A stretch of DNA of 8,219 bases from an uncultured Eubacteriales bacterium. Lineage in GTDB: Bacteria > Bacillota > Clostridia > Christensenellales > QAND01. Position 1 is the first letter of the stretch, and each line of letters begins with the position of its first letter. The DNA is taken from NCBI GenBank assembly GCA_900546685.1, contig UREB01000068.1, forward strand, positions 1 to 8,219, in the 5' to 3' direction. Below are positions 1-6,050 of the stretch, in pieces. Below the pieces are notes generated by a model, which saw only the letters and a program-made list of their open reading frames with translations, made no database searches and had not been told where the DNA came from. Position numbers and translations under genes: made by a program.

Positions 1-653
1 ATCGGCGATGCCGGAAGCAGCGATATGAGGGGATTTACCACGCTGTTTCCACCCTCAAAATGATCCGCAACGGCTGGAAACAGGACTATGCCAAGTTTGT
101 GGCCCATTATGAGGAGCGCCCGGAAGAGGTTGCAGCGGCTTACCGCGCGCTGAGCGATATGCTGATCGGTTACTGCGAAGAATGCCTGAAAGCGGGCGCA
201 GAGGGCATTTATTTTTCCACGCGCGGCACAGAGCCTGGGCGGTTCCCGGAGGAATTTACGCACCGGCTCATCGTAGAAGAGGATCGTTATGTAATGGAAG
301 GGCTGGCAAAGCTGAGCCCGTATAACTTTTTACATATGTGCGGCGACGGCATGCGGTTGGATTATTTCTATGATTTCCCCTGCGCCGTGGTCAACTGGGA
401 CGTACACAAGCACGATCTTACGCTGCGCCAAGGGCGCGATGCATTCAAGGGCAAGGTCATCCTGGGCGGTATGAAAAACCATGACGGCCCTCTGATCGAA
501 GGGCCGGACGACGCCATCCGGGCAGAGGTACGGCGCATTGTAGACGATTTTGGCTCCAAGCAGGGCTTTATCCTGGGTGCGGACTGTACGCTGCTTTCCG
601 ATGTGAATCTACACAATATTCGTGTTGCGATGGAAACGCTCCATACGCTTTGA
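1..653 (+). CDS. Uroporphyrinogen decarboxylase (URO-D)-family protein, 5'-truncated, probably frameshifted near base 48
   Basis: The C-terminal two thirds of a URO-D superfamily protein (HemE and the MtaA/MtbA/CmuA corrinoid:CoM methyltransferases). Numbering from the ATG at 60, visible family signatures are GAEGIYF (46-52), LHMCGDG (91-97), NWDVH (112-116), GKVILGGM (131-138) and GFILGADCTL (169-178). H92-x-C94 with C176 fits the HxC...C zinc site of the methyltransferase branch rather than HemE, so the likely role is methyl transfer or an uncharacterised URO-D-like reaction in the cytoplasm. The ATG at 60 is internal, not a start: there is no ribosome site before it and the family is much longer. 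Upstream, frame 3 is open but reads as a basic shadow, while frame 1 gives GDAGSSDMRGFTTLF, which joins well to STLKMIRNG if one T is restored to the TTT at 46-48. The frameshift is therefore likely but not certain. The stop is TGA 651-653, followed at once by a terminator. Family assignment is confident; substrate unknown. Confidence 0.8.
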   Translation, partial: RRCRKQRYEGIYHAVSTLKMIRNGWKQDYAKFVAHYEERPEEVAAAYRALSDMLIGYCEECLKAGAEGIYFSTRGTEPGRFPEEFTHRLIVEEDRYVMEGLAKLSPYNFLHMCGDGMRLDYFYDFPCAVVNWDVHKHDLTLRQGRDAFKGKVILGGMKNHDGPLIEGPDDAIRAEVRRIVDDFGSKQGFILGADCTLLSDVNLHNIRVAMETLHTL

Positions 654-661
654 GATAAACA

Positions 662-691
662 AAAAAGGCGGCCGATTGGGGCCGTCTTTTT
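662..691 (+). terminator. Rho-independent terminator of the URO-D-family gene
   Basis: A 12-bp stem (662-673 with 680-691, one G-U pair) has a 6-base loop and a T-run contained in and following the right arm. It starts 8 bases after the TGA, so it ends the URO-D transcript and separates it from the next unit. Confidence 0.9.
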
Positions 692-704
692 GCTGTTTTT
701 TTAT

Positions 705-732
705 TTCTCAACCATCCGTTCTTTGGTATTAT
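705..732 (+). promoter_or_regulatory. Putative promoter with extended -10 for the lipoprotein/membrane-protein unit
   Basis: TTCTCA (705-710, 4/6 to TTGACA), 16-base spacer, TATTAT (727-732) preceded by TGG, giving an extended -10. It lies 37 bases upstream of the TTG start at 769 and just after the preceding terminator. The weak -35 is compensated by the TGn motif. Inferred only. Confidence 0.45.
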
Positions 733-768
733 GAAAAAAAAGGCTCTCTTTTTTGAGGAGAATGATCC

Positions 769-1216
769 TTGAAACGAAACTATGTTTTGCTATTGGTTTC
801 TGTTCTCTGCATGCTGTATCTCGGCGCTTGCAGCGACGAGAAAGCGGCTCTGCCCTAGGCGATCTTCAACCAGCCATACGCATTTGGATATATCAAAAAG
901 GCGTTTTTGGGACCTTGAGCCGAAAACAACTCTCTTTTCTTCGAAGAAATTTCCTGTGGCAGACAGGCGTCCCATTCTATTTTGTATTTGCATCTGGGCA
1001 GATCGGTTCGAGGCTACTTGCGTGATGGATGAAATATTCCGGCGCTTTAACGAACTGATGGGCATGGGCAGCAAATACTTTCTGCCGCTGAAAAACGGCA
1101 CTGCTTTGGATCTGGCCGCTATAACGCTGAATCTGGCGCCCAGCGAATTAAAAGCAAAGGAGCTATGCGCATGTATTCAAGGAAAAAACGCCTATCTCTA
1201 TGGAGTACCCTCTTAG
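769..1216 (+). pseudogene. Degenerate lipoprotein gene (intact signal peptide and lipobox, then in-frame stops and frameshift)
   Basis: A TTG start at 769 with GAGGAG (755-760) 8 bases upstream opens a textbook lipoprotein signal: MKRNY, a hydrophobic stretch, then the lipobox LGAC with Cys21, followed by SDEKAALP. Translation then hits TAG at 856-858. Continuing in the same frame gives plausible protein (IFNQPYAFGYIKKAFLGP), TGA at 916-918, then another open stretch to TGA 1030-1032. From about 1020 the coding-like sequence moves to frame 2 (RRFNELMGMGSKYFLPLKN... to TAG 1214-1216), which overlaps the next gene. Two in-frame stops plus a frame change point to a dead gene, formerly an exported lipid-anchored protein of perhaps 130-150 residues. 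Parent family not recognised. Its promoter and ribosome site are intact, so a 29-residue truncated product could still be translated. The exact position of the frame change and the true end are uncertain. Confidence 0.7.
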
Positions 1217-1836
1217 TCTTGTTTTTATCGGTGCTTCTTTCGATGACAGCCCGCACCTCTCGCGTACTGGATGTGGTTCATTCTGCGGATCCGGAGTCTG
1301 TTTTTTCGTTTGTTGGGCAGACCCGCCAAAATGTTTTGGAGGCGTATCCGCAATGCCAGGAAAGCGAACCATGGTCCACCATATTGTCTGAAAAGGGCTA
1401 CGCATGCCTTTGCATAGAGGATGTTCCTTATGTGATGGGCACGCCGCATCTGGATAAAAGCGGCGTCCAATATGAAGGCCGTATCCCTGCCACCCTGCAT
1501 TTTTTGATGGATGAGAATGATCGGGTTGCGGCAGCGGCTTATTATGTGGAGGCAGAGGATCCCGAAAAGGGCATTTCCTTTTTCAAGGAGGGCCAGCTTC
1601 GCTACAATATTCCGGGCGACACATACATGTATGCCAGCAATGTTCCCTCTGCTTTGCAGCCATCGAAAGAGGATTACCAGGGGCTTTCCTCCTTAGGGGC
1701 AGAGACCATCATTGCCAATGCACAGGAAAGCGATGGTGTCAAGCTATCCATCGCCTATATCCGTATGCCCGATTCCTCCCTTTACTTCATCGCCTGCCAT
1801 GACAACGATTTATTGCTGCGCGATTTTCTTCTATAA
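1171..1836 (+). CDS. Membrane-anchored extracytoplasmic protein of unknown function (221 aa)
   Basis: I do not recognise the family. The N-terminus is MYSRKKRLS followed by a hydrophobic helix of about 18 residues (LWSTLLVLFLSVLLSMTA, residues 10-27), then about 190 mainly soluble residues. With no lipobox Cys and no clear signal-peptidase site, it is probably held by an uncleaved N-terminal anchor with the rest outside the cell. The start was chosen at ATG 1171 because AAGGAG (1157-1162) is 8 bases upstream; the in-frame ATG at 1165 is only 2 bases from it. The body has many aromatic residues and short beta-like segments (ATLHFLMDENDRVAAAAYYV; KLSIAYIRMPDSSLYFIA), suggesting a compact beta-rich domain, which is inference. 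It is cotranscribed with, and overlaps the tail of, the broken lipoprotein gene, so the two probably worked together at the cell surface. A terminator follows 11 bases after the stop. Confidence 0.75.
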   Translation: MYSRKKRLSLWSTLLVLFLSVLLSMTARTSRVLDVVHSADPESVFSFVGQTRQNVLEAYPQCQESEPWSTILSEKGYACLCIEDVPYVMGTPHLDKSGVQYEGRIPATLHFLMDENDRVAAAAYYVEAEDPEKGISFFKEGQLRYNIPGDTYMYASNVPSALQPSKEDYQGLSSLGAETIIANAQESDGVKLSIAYIRMPDSSLYFIACHDNDLLLRDFLL

Positions 1837-1847
1837 GTAAGAGATAT

Positions 1848-1877
1848 AAATACCGCTGAAATCAGCCGGTATTTTTT
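1848..1877. terminator. Bidirectional terminator between the convergent membrane-protein and surface-protein genes
   Basis: Stem AAATACCG-CTG (1848-1858) pairs with CAGCCGGTATTT (1863-1874) with one bulged G and a 4-base loop, followed by six T (1872-1877) on the + strand. It lies between the stop of the + gene (1836) and the stop of the - gene (1883-1885). On the - strand a weaker U-rich tail (TTTATAT) follows, so it may serve both genes. Confidence 0.8.
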
Positions 1878-1882
1878 GTGCT

Positions 1883-4800
1883 TTAGCTGTCTTTCTTCCT
1901 TTGGTACATCCCTATGCCTAGAATGCCGCCTGCCGCGCTCAGCATTCCTAACGCCCACAGCCATACCGCCATCGAATCGCCCGTTCGGGGTACATCGCTG
2001 CCCGGTGCGCTGGGGGATGCGGGGTCTGCAAAGGCAGGGATCTCCGCCGTCTCCTTATAGCCGCAAACCGTACAAACCCTTTCCTTTCTGCCGCTTTGCA
2101 CATTTGTGGCCTGTTTTGTCACTGTCCACGGGCCAAAGGTGTGCCCCGGTGCTGCTATGATAAGGCCGGTTTGCGCCGTCTGGCCGCAGACTGTACAGTC
2201 GGTATGCCCGCTGCCAGGACCCGTGCACGTAGGCGGTGCATCCACAATCATACCGCCCGGGGTATGCTGGGCATTGACCGTCACGTGCACAATCGCGCTG
2301 TTGCCGGCAAGATCCACTGCTTTTACAGTATGGCTGCCCGGCGTCAGGGTGTAGCTCTGCTGTGCCAACGTTTGCGGCACGCCATCCACAAGTACCTGCG
2401 CCAGATTTTTCTCCGACACTGCAAACGATGCCTTGAGGCAATAGACGCCTCCCTCTTCAAGGCCAGCAATCAAGGGCGGCACGGTATCGACATAAAGCGA
2501 CGTCGTATTCACCGCAACGGCGTCTTTGGTATCATCATCGCGGATAGATTTCAAATAATAGGTGAATTCTCCCTGATATTCCCCCAGCACAACCGGCCCT
2601 GCGAGCCACTGTTCACCATCCAGGCTGATCAGATGCCCGGCCGGCGGCGTCACCGTAACCTCAGATGTATACCATCCATCCCGGCCATTGGGAACCTCCG
2701 GGGTAAAGCTTGCCACAGCACGATACGCTTCTATGGTAAATAAGGGGGCCTCGGGGCTTAAAACAAGTTGATAATTGTCATCGTCGATCGCCAAGCTTCC
2801 CAAAGAATAGGCATATGTACCCGGCGTTTCGCCCTCCGTCCGTTTCAATGCGCCGGTGATGGCAGCCCCTGCTGGGGCGTTTACCGCCGTATACGACAGC
2901 ACAGGATCCTTTTGGCCGGTATATTTGCGCTGGCCTGCCTGCGGACAAATCATAATCTGCTTCGGTTGTACGGTAAAGGTAACCGGCACAGAGATAGAAG
3001 CCGTATCCCCGTTATCCTTCTTCACGGCGGTAACGACGAGATAATATGGATAGCTGCCCACCGATTTGCCCGGCTGTACAGAAAGCCTTGCCGTATTGGC
3101 GCCCTCTATCTTTTGCCCGTTCTCCGCCTGGCCTATTTGCGCAGCCTCATACCACTGGTATGAATAGCTGCATCCTGCTTGCTCTTTGACAGATGCGGAC
3201 AGTGTCTGCTCGCTATATCCGTATTCCGCCTCGGCGTCTTCCAACACAACCTCAGGCGGGACGGCAGGGTCGGACGTTTGCACATAAAACAGATAGGCTG
3301 TATCGACCGTGGCCTCCGGGTCGGCTGCAATTGCAGTGCTCTTTGACTTATAGAACAGCTTTGCTGCCTTGCCAGGCACGCTGTAATAGCCGTAGATCTC
3401 CAATAGGTAATAGCCGTCGCCATAATCCTCTTCGGAATAGCTGCCAGCATGGGTACGCTCATCCTTTGCTCCACGGATGGGAATGGTAGGCGTGCCGCGG
3501 GACGGAAACGAAGGAAAGCCAAAGCCGTCCTCCTCCATACGAGGGCCCTGCTTGCCACCTTGCCATACATCCGTCCATTCATATTTGAAATACACCGTAC
3601 CCCCATTTTCATCCGCTGTTTCCATCAGCGGATGCGTGACACGGACGCCGACTTGATGCTCTTTATCATTGGAAACCACTATATCGTAGCTGGTATCCGT
3701 AAACGCCTGCTGGTTGCCATCCACGATGGGGACAACCGTAGGCATTTGCAGCACATTTTCCACCTCAACGACCATGATATCTTCTTTGGGGGTCAATTTT
3801 GTATTGAGCGTCAAAAGCGTGCCCTGGTACGCCCATCCCCCGGTATAGCCCGCCGGCACGCCGTCGGCAGGCACATCCGGCAATGTATACTGCGTATTGA
3901 TGTCCCAAGTGCCGGTAGACGGGTCTTTTTCGCATTGTACAGTTTGGTTATACAGCTTTTGCTCTGTACGCACGGCGGGAACGCCATACTGCAAGGTAAA
4001 TTCATATGTCAAGGAATTCTTATAGGTCGACAAGCCGCTGGGCGTAAATGTCTGAAAGGAGGCGGCATTGGAAAATACTGTCATCCGCTTGCCCAGGCCG
4101 TAATCATTTGATCCATTTGCCTCAAAAGCGTCTCCGATGTACCCGCTTGCATCCTGCCGCTCCACAATGATGGTGGTGATGGGCAGGTAGCCAAGCGAAT
4201 TGTTCTTAAACGCCTCTGCCCCGATATAAGAAACCGAAGCCGGAATACGCACCGCAGTTTTTACCGACGGCGCAAAGCATTGCTTAAAAGCGTATTGCCC
4301 AATGGACTGGAGAGACGCCGGCAGCTCAAACATGGCGTTGGGATCTCCGCCGGCCGTGCGGACAAACGTAAGGCCCGTGCAGCCCATAAAGACGCTTCCT
4401 TCGCTGCTGTTTCCGATCTCTTCCAATCCTGCGGGCAGCACGATCCCTTCCAAAGCGGTACAGCTGCTAAATGCATATTTGCCCAGTTTTTTCAAAGAGC
4501 TCGGAAGGGTAAGCACACCGCTGAGCGCGTCGTTTCTCAAAAAGGCCTGGCTTTCTATCCGTTCCAGCCGATCCGCACCGGAAAAATCAACCGCTGTCAA
4601 TTTATAATTCGAGGGATGGATATATTGATATCTATCATTTTCGTCGTAATTGGCCTTATTCGTACAAAAAGCATTGCTTCCGATGGATACGACCGGCGAG
4701 CCGTTGATCTGTGCAGGAATACGGATGGAAAGGTAAGCTGGGTTTTCCTTCCCGTTGTCCGCACAATGCTCCCGAAACCAATCCTTTCGAATGCCCTGGA

Positions 4801-4957
4801 TGGCAATGCCTCCCGAGGTGGCTTCATAATACAACGCCTCTACCGGCACCTCTATATTGTCACGCGGCACCTGATCCCCATTTGCCAGGGCGGATATGGG
4901 CAGCAACCCTACCGCCATAGCAACGGATAAAACCAGTGCGAACAGCTTCCTTTTCAA
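1883..4957 (-). CDS. Cell-wall-anchored LRR_5/Ig-like surface protein with sortase signal (1024 aa)
   Basis: A large secreted surface protein. Residues 1-25 are a signal peptide (MKRKLFALVL..., cleavage near ISALA). Residues about 75-300 are BspA-type LRR_5 repeats: repeated LP.SL..IG..AF units, e.g. LPSSLKKLGKYAF and LPASLQSIGQYAF. Residues 310-570 are beta-rich and unassigned. Residues 575-664 look Ig-like (YSYQWYEA), and 665-745 resemble an MBG-type domain (KYTGQKDPVLSYT). Residues 746-895 hold two further Ig/OmpL47-like segments (GWYTSEVTVT; HTVKAVDLAGNS). Residues 908-976 carry two Cys clusters (CTVCG, VCTVCGYKET) typical of Bacillota surface proteins. The end is a sortase signal: VPRTGD (989-994), hydrophobic span about 995-1017, RKK tail. 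The start is TTG at 4957, supported by AGAAGGGG (4966-4973) 8 bases upstream. Probable role is adhesion or surface interaction; ligand unknown. Expression appears to depend on the promoter in the invertible segment upstream (4978-5149). Confidence 0.93.
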   Translation of the reverse strand: MKRKLFALVLSVAMAVGLLPISALANGDQVPRDNIEVPVEALYYEATSGGIAIQGIRKDWFREHCADNGKENPAYLSIRIPAQINGSPVVSIGSNAFCTNKANYDENDRYQYIHPSNYKLTAVDFSGADRLERIESQAFLRNDALSGVLTLPSSLKKLGKYAFSSCTALEGIVLPAGLEEIGNSSEGSVFMGCTGLTFVRTAGGDPNAMFELPASLQSIGQYAFKQCFAPSVKTAVRIPASVSYIGAEAFKNNSLGYLPITTIIVERQDASGYIGDAFEANGSNDYGLGKRMTVFSNAASFQTFTPSGLSTYKNSLTYEFTLQYGVPAVRTEQKLYNQTVQCEKDPSTGTWDINTQYTLPDVPADGVPAGYTGGWAYQGTLLTLNTKLTPKEDIMVVEVENVLQMPTVVPIVDGNQQAFTDTSYDIVVSNDKEHQVGVRVTHPLMETADENGGTVYFKYEWTDVWQGGKQGPRMEEDGFGFPSFPSRGTPTIPIRGAKDERTHAGSYSEEDYGDGYYLLEIYGYYSVPGKAAKLFYKSKSTAIAADPEATVDTAYLFYVQTSDPAVPPEVVLEDAEAEYGYSEQTLSASVKEQAGCSYSYQWYEAAQIGQAENGQKIEGANTARLSVQPGKSVGSYPYYLVVTAVKKDNGDTASISVPVTFTVQPKQIMICPQAGQRKYTGQKDPVLSYTAVNAPAGAAITGALKRTEGETPGTYAYSLGSLAIDDDNYQLVLSPEAPLFTIEAYRAVASFTPEVPNGRDGWYTSEVTVTPPAGHLISLDGEQWLAGPVVLGEYQGEFTYYLKSIRDDDTKDAVAVNTTSLYVDTVPPLIAGLEEGGVYCLKASFAVSEKNLAQVLVDGVPQTLAQQSYTLTPGSHTVKAVDLAGNSAIVHVTVNAQHTPGGMIVDAPPTCTGPGSGHTDCTVCGQTAQTGLIIAAPGHTFGPWTVTKQATNVQSGRKERVCTVCGYKETAEIPAFADPASPSAPGSDVPRTGDSMAVWLWALGMLSAAGGILGIGMYQRKKDS

Positions 4958-4977
4958 ACAAACAACCCCTTCTCTTA

Positions 4978-5003
4978 GTTTGCAATGGTGTACTTTTCAA
5001 AAA
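4978..5003 (+). repeat. Left inverted repeat of the invertible segment
   Basis: Arm with conserved core GTGTACTTTTC (4988-4998) followed by an A-run, and outer GTTTG (4978-4982). It pairs base-for-base without gaps with 5149-5124. It lies within the 5' leader of the surface-protein mRNA, 20 bases from the TTG start. Confidence 0.8.
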
Positions 5004-5029
5004 TATATTGTATAATCATTAACTATTTC

Positions 5030-5057
5030 ATTATACTATGAAAATCTTCTTTTTCAA
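5030..5057 (-). promoter_or_regulatory. Promoter of the surface-protein gene, inside the invertible segment
   Basis: On the - strand, TTGAAA (5057-5052, 5/6), 16-base spacer, and a perfect TATAAT (5035-5030). Predicted transcription start is near 5023, giving a leader of about 65 bases that crosses the left repeat and carries the ribosome site AGAAGGGG (4973-4966). It is the best promoter match in the segment and is enclosed by both repeats. Confidence 0.75.
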
Positions 5058-5123
5058 CAATGATCATCTTCTGTTTTCTTAATTTTGCTAAATTGCGTAA
5101 ATCCAAAAACCAGTTTTTGCCCT

Positions 5124-5149
5124 TTTTGGAAAAGTACACTTTCACAAAC
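5124..5149 (-). repeat. Right inverted repeat of the invertible segment
   Basis: The - strand reads GTTTG, five variable bases, then GTGTACTTTTC and A-run; core at 5129-5139. The site itself is a partial dyad (TTTTGGAAA at 5124-5132 facing TTTCACAAA at 5140-5148 about a 7-base centre), the half-site layout expected for a serine invertase. It ends 5 bases short of the recombinase stop codon. Confidence 0.8.
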
Positions 5150-5154
5150 GAGCG

Positions 5155-5760
5155 TCATTGGCCCGCTTCATGGCGCACGGCTTTTGCGTAAAACGTTCCG
5201 ACCGGCATGCCGCAGCTCTGTGCCGCCTGTTTGAGCGTCATTTTTTTACCCCGCCATGCCTGATGAATTTCATAAAAGTTTTCCGGAAGAGGGCGTGGCG
5301 GGCGGCCGAATTTTACGCCCCGTGCTTTGGCGGCCGCAATGCCCTCCGCCTGTCTTTTGCGGATATTTTCCCGCTCATTTTGTGCCACAAAGGAGAGGAT
5401 CTGCAAGACAAGATCCGCAATAAACGTACCCATAAGGTCTTTCCCCCTTCTGGTATCCAGCAAAGGCATATCGATAACGCATATATCCACACTCTTTTCC
5501 TTGGTGAGTATGCGCCACTGGTTTTGTATTTCCTCATAATTGCGCCCCAATCTGTCTATGCTGAGCACATACAATAGATCCCCCGGCTTTAGCCGCCGCA
5601 CCATCTGCCGGTAACGCGGACGCTGAAAGTCCTTTCCTGACTGCTTATCTATATAAAGATTCTTTGCCCCTATCCCTTTTTTCTGCATAGCGATGCGTTG
5701 ACGATCCTCGTTCTGGTCTGTACTAGACACCCGGATATACCCAAAAACGTTTCCCTTCAT
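5155..5760 (-). CDS. Serine site-specific recombinase, DNA invertase/resolvase family (201 aa)
   Basis: A complete small serine recombinase. Numbered from the ATG at 5760: GYIRVSSTDQN (7-17) with Arg10 and catalytic Ser12; DKQSGKDFQRP (38-48); the LSIDRLGRN motif (66-74) with the two active-site arginines; the long E helix (VAQNERENIRKRQAEGIAAA); then RGVKFGRP and a C-terminal Hin-like helix-turn-helix (TLKQAAQSCGMPVGTFYAK). Length matches Hin/Gin/Mpi-type invertases and Tn3-type resolvases. The start was set at ATG 5760 with AGGAGG (5771-5776) 10 bases upstream; an in-frame TTG at 5766 is only 4 bases away and less likely. The stop lies 5 bp from an inverted repeat bounding a promoter, with no transposase nearby, so the likely job is inverting that promoter. 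A resolvase role cannot be excluded from the protein alone. Confidence 0.92.
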   Translation of the reverse strand: MKGNVFGYIRVSSTDQNEDRQRIAMQKKGIGAKNLYIDKQSGKDFQRPRYRQMVRRLKPGDLLYVLSIDRLGRNYEEIQNQWRILTKEKSVDICVIDMPLLDTRRGKDLMGTFIADLVLQILSFVAQNERENIRKRQAEGIAAAKARGVKFGRPPRPLPENFYEIHQAWRGKKMTLKQAAQSCGMPVGTFYAKAVRHEAGQ

Positions 5761-5802
5761 ACGCAATCATCCTCCTCTTTCGTTGTTTTTCTTCTTCTCT
5801 TT

Positions 5803-5831
5803 CCTATGTTTGTACCCTTATTGTTTGTCAA
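5803..5831 (-). promoter_or_regulatory. Possible promoter of the recombinase gene
   Basis: A perfect TTGACA on the - strand (5831-5826), but at 17 bases spacing the -10 is poor (CATAGG, 5808-5803). It sits upstream of AGGAGG and the ATG at 5760. A good -35 with a weak -10 suggests low or activator-dependent expression, which would suit an invertase. Inferred. Confidence 0.35.
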
Positions 5832-5859
5832 AGTGCAGAAAAATCTACACAAAGGATAG

Positions 5860-5895
5860 AAAAAAGGAAGCGGACGCATGCATGGTCCGCTTCCT
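5860..5895 (-). terminator. Rho-independent terminator downstream of cysK
   Basis: An 11-bp perfect stem (5865-5875 with 5885-5895, AGGAAGCGGAC) with a 9-base loop. On the - strand it runs into six T (5865-5860). It lies about 155 bases after the cysK stop and upstream of the recombinase promoter, so it insulates the two. The stretch 5896-6050 between cysK and this hairpin contains no convincing gene. Confidence 0.85.
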
Positions 5896-6050
5896 CTAGA
5901 GGTATATCCCATTTTAACTGCTTTGTTTCTTTGCAATGAATCCCAGGGAGCATTGTACGGTACAGGCAACACATTCGTCCTGTAACGCCGTTATGAGGTA
6001 AGGGGGGAAACAATCTACCGATAGGGGTGGCTCTTTTCTTTACGATTGTT

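Larger units (their letters stand above)
4978..5149. other. Candidate invertible promoter segment (phase-variation switch)
   Basis: A 172-bp AT-rich segment lies between the serine recombinase stop and the surface-protein start, bounded by 26-bp imperfect inverted repeats (4978-5003 and 5124-5149, 21/26 matching) and enclosing 120 bp. Inside is one strong promoter reading leftward into the surface-protein gene. In the orientation given the switch is ON. Inversion would point the promoter at the 3' end of the recombinase gene and leave the surface gene without a good promoter, because the + strand TATAAT at 5011-5016 has no matching -35. The combination of repeats, promoter and adjacent recombinase matches the known layout of invertible promoters. 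Inversion itself is inferred. Confidence 0.75.

Noticed and set aside
731..772. Tiny ORF MKKKALFFEENDP whose TGA overlaps the TTG start at 769, looking like a coupled leader peptide
   Set aside because: No Shine-Dalgarno before its ATG, and that ATG overlaps the predicted -10 element, so it would lie upstream of the transcription start.
856..858. In-frame TAG in the lipoprotein gene read as pyrrolysine or other recoding
   Set aside because: A second, different stop (TGA 916) and a frame change follow, and no recoding element is visible; gene decay explains all of it.
4280..4930. 216-residue open frame on the + strand
   Set aside because: Lies wholly antisense to the surface-protein gene, basic-rich composition with no domain pattern and no ribosome site; a shadow frame. 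The same applies to 3449-4111 and 2096-2743.
4978..5149. Inverted repeats as ends of a miniature transposable element
   Set aside because: No target-site duplication is evident, and placement around a promoter directly beside a serine recombinase fits inversion better.
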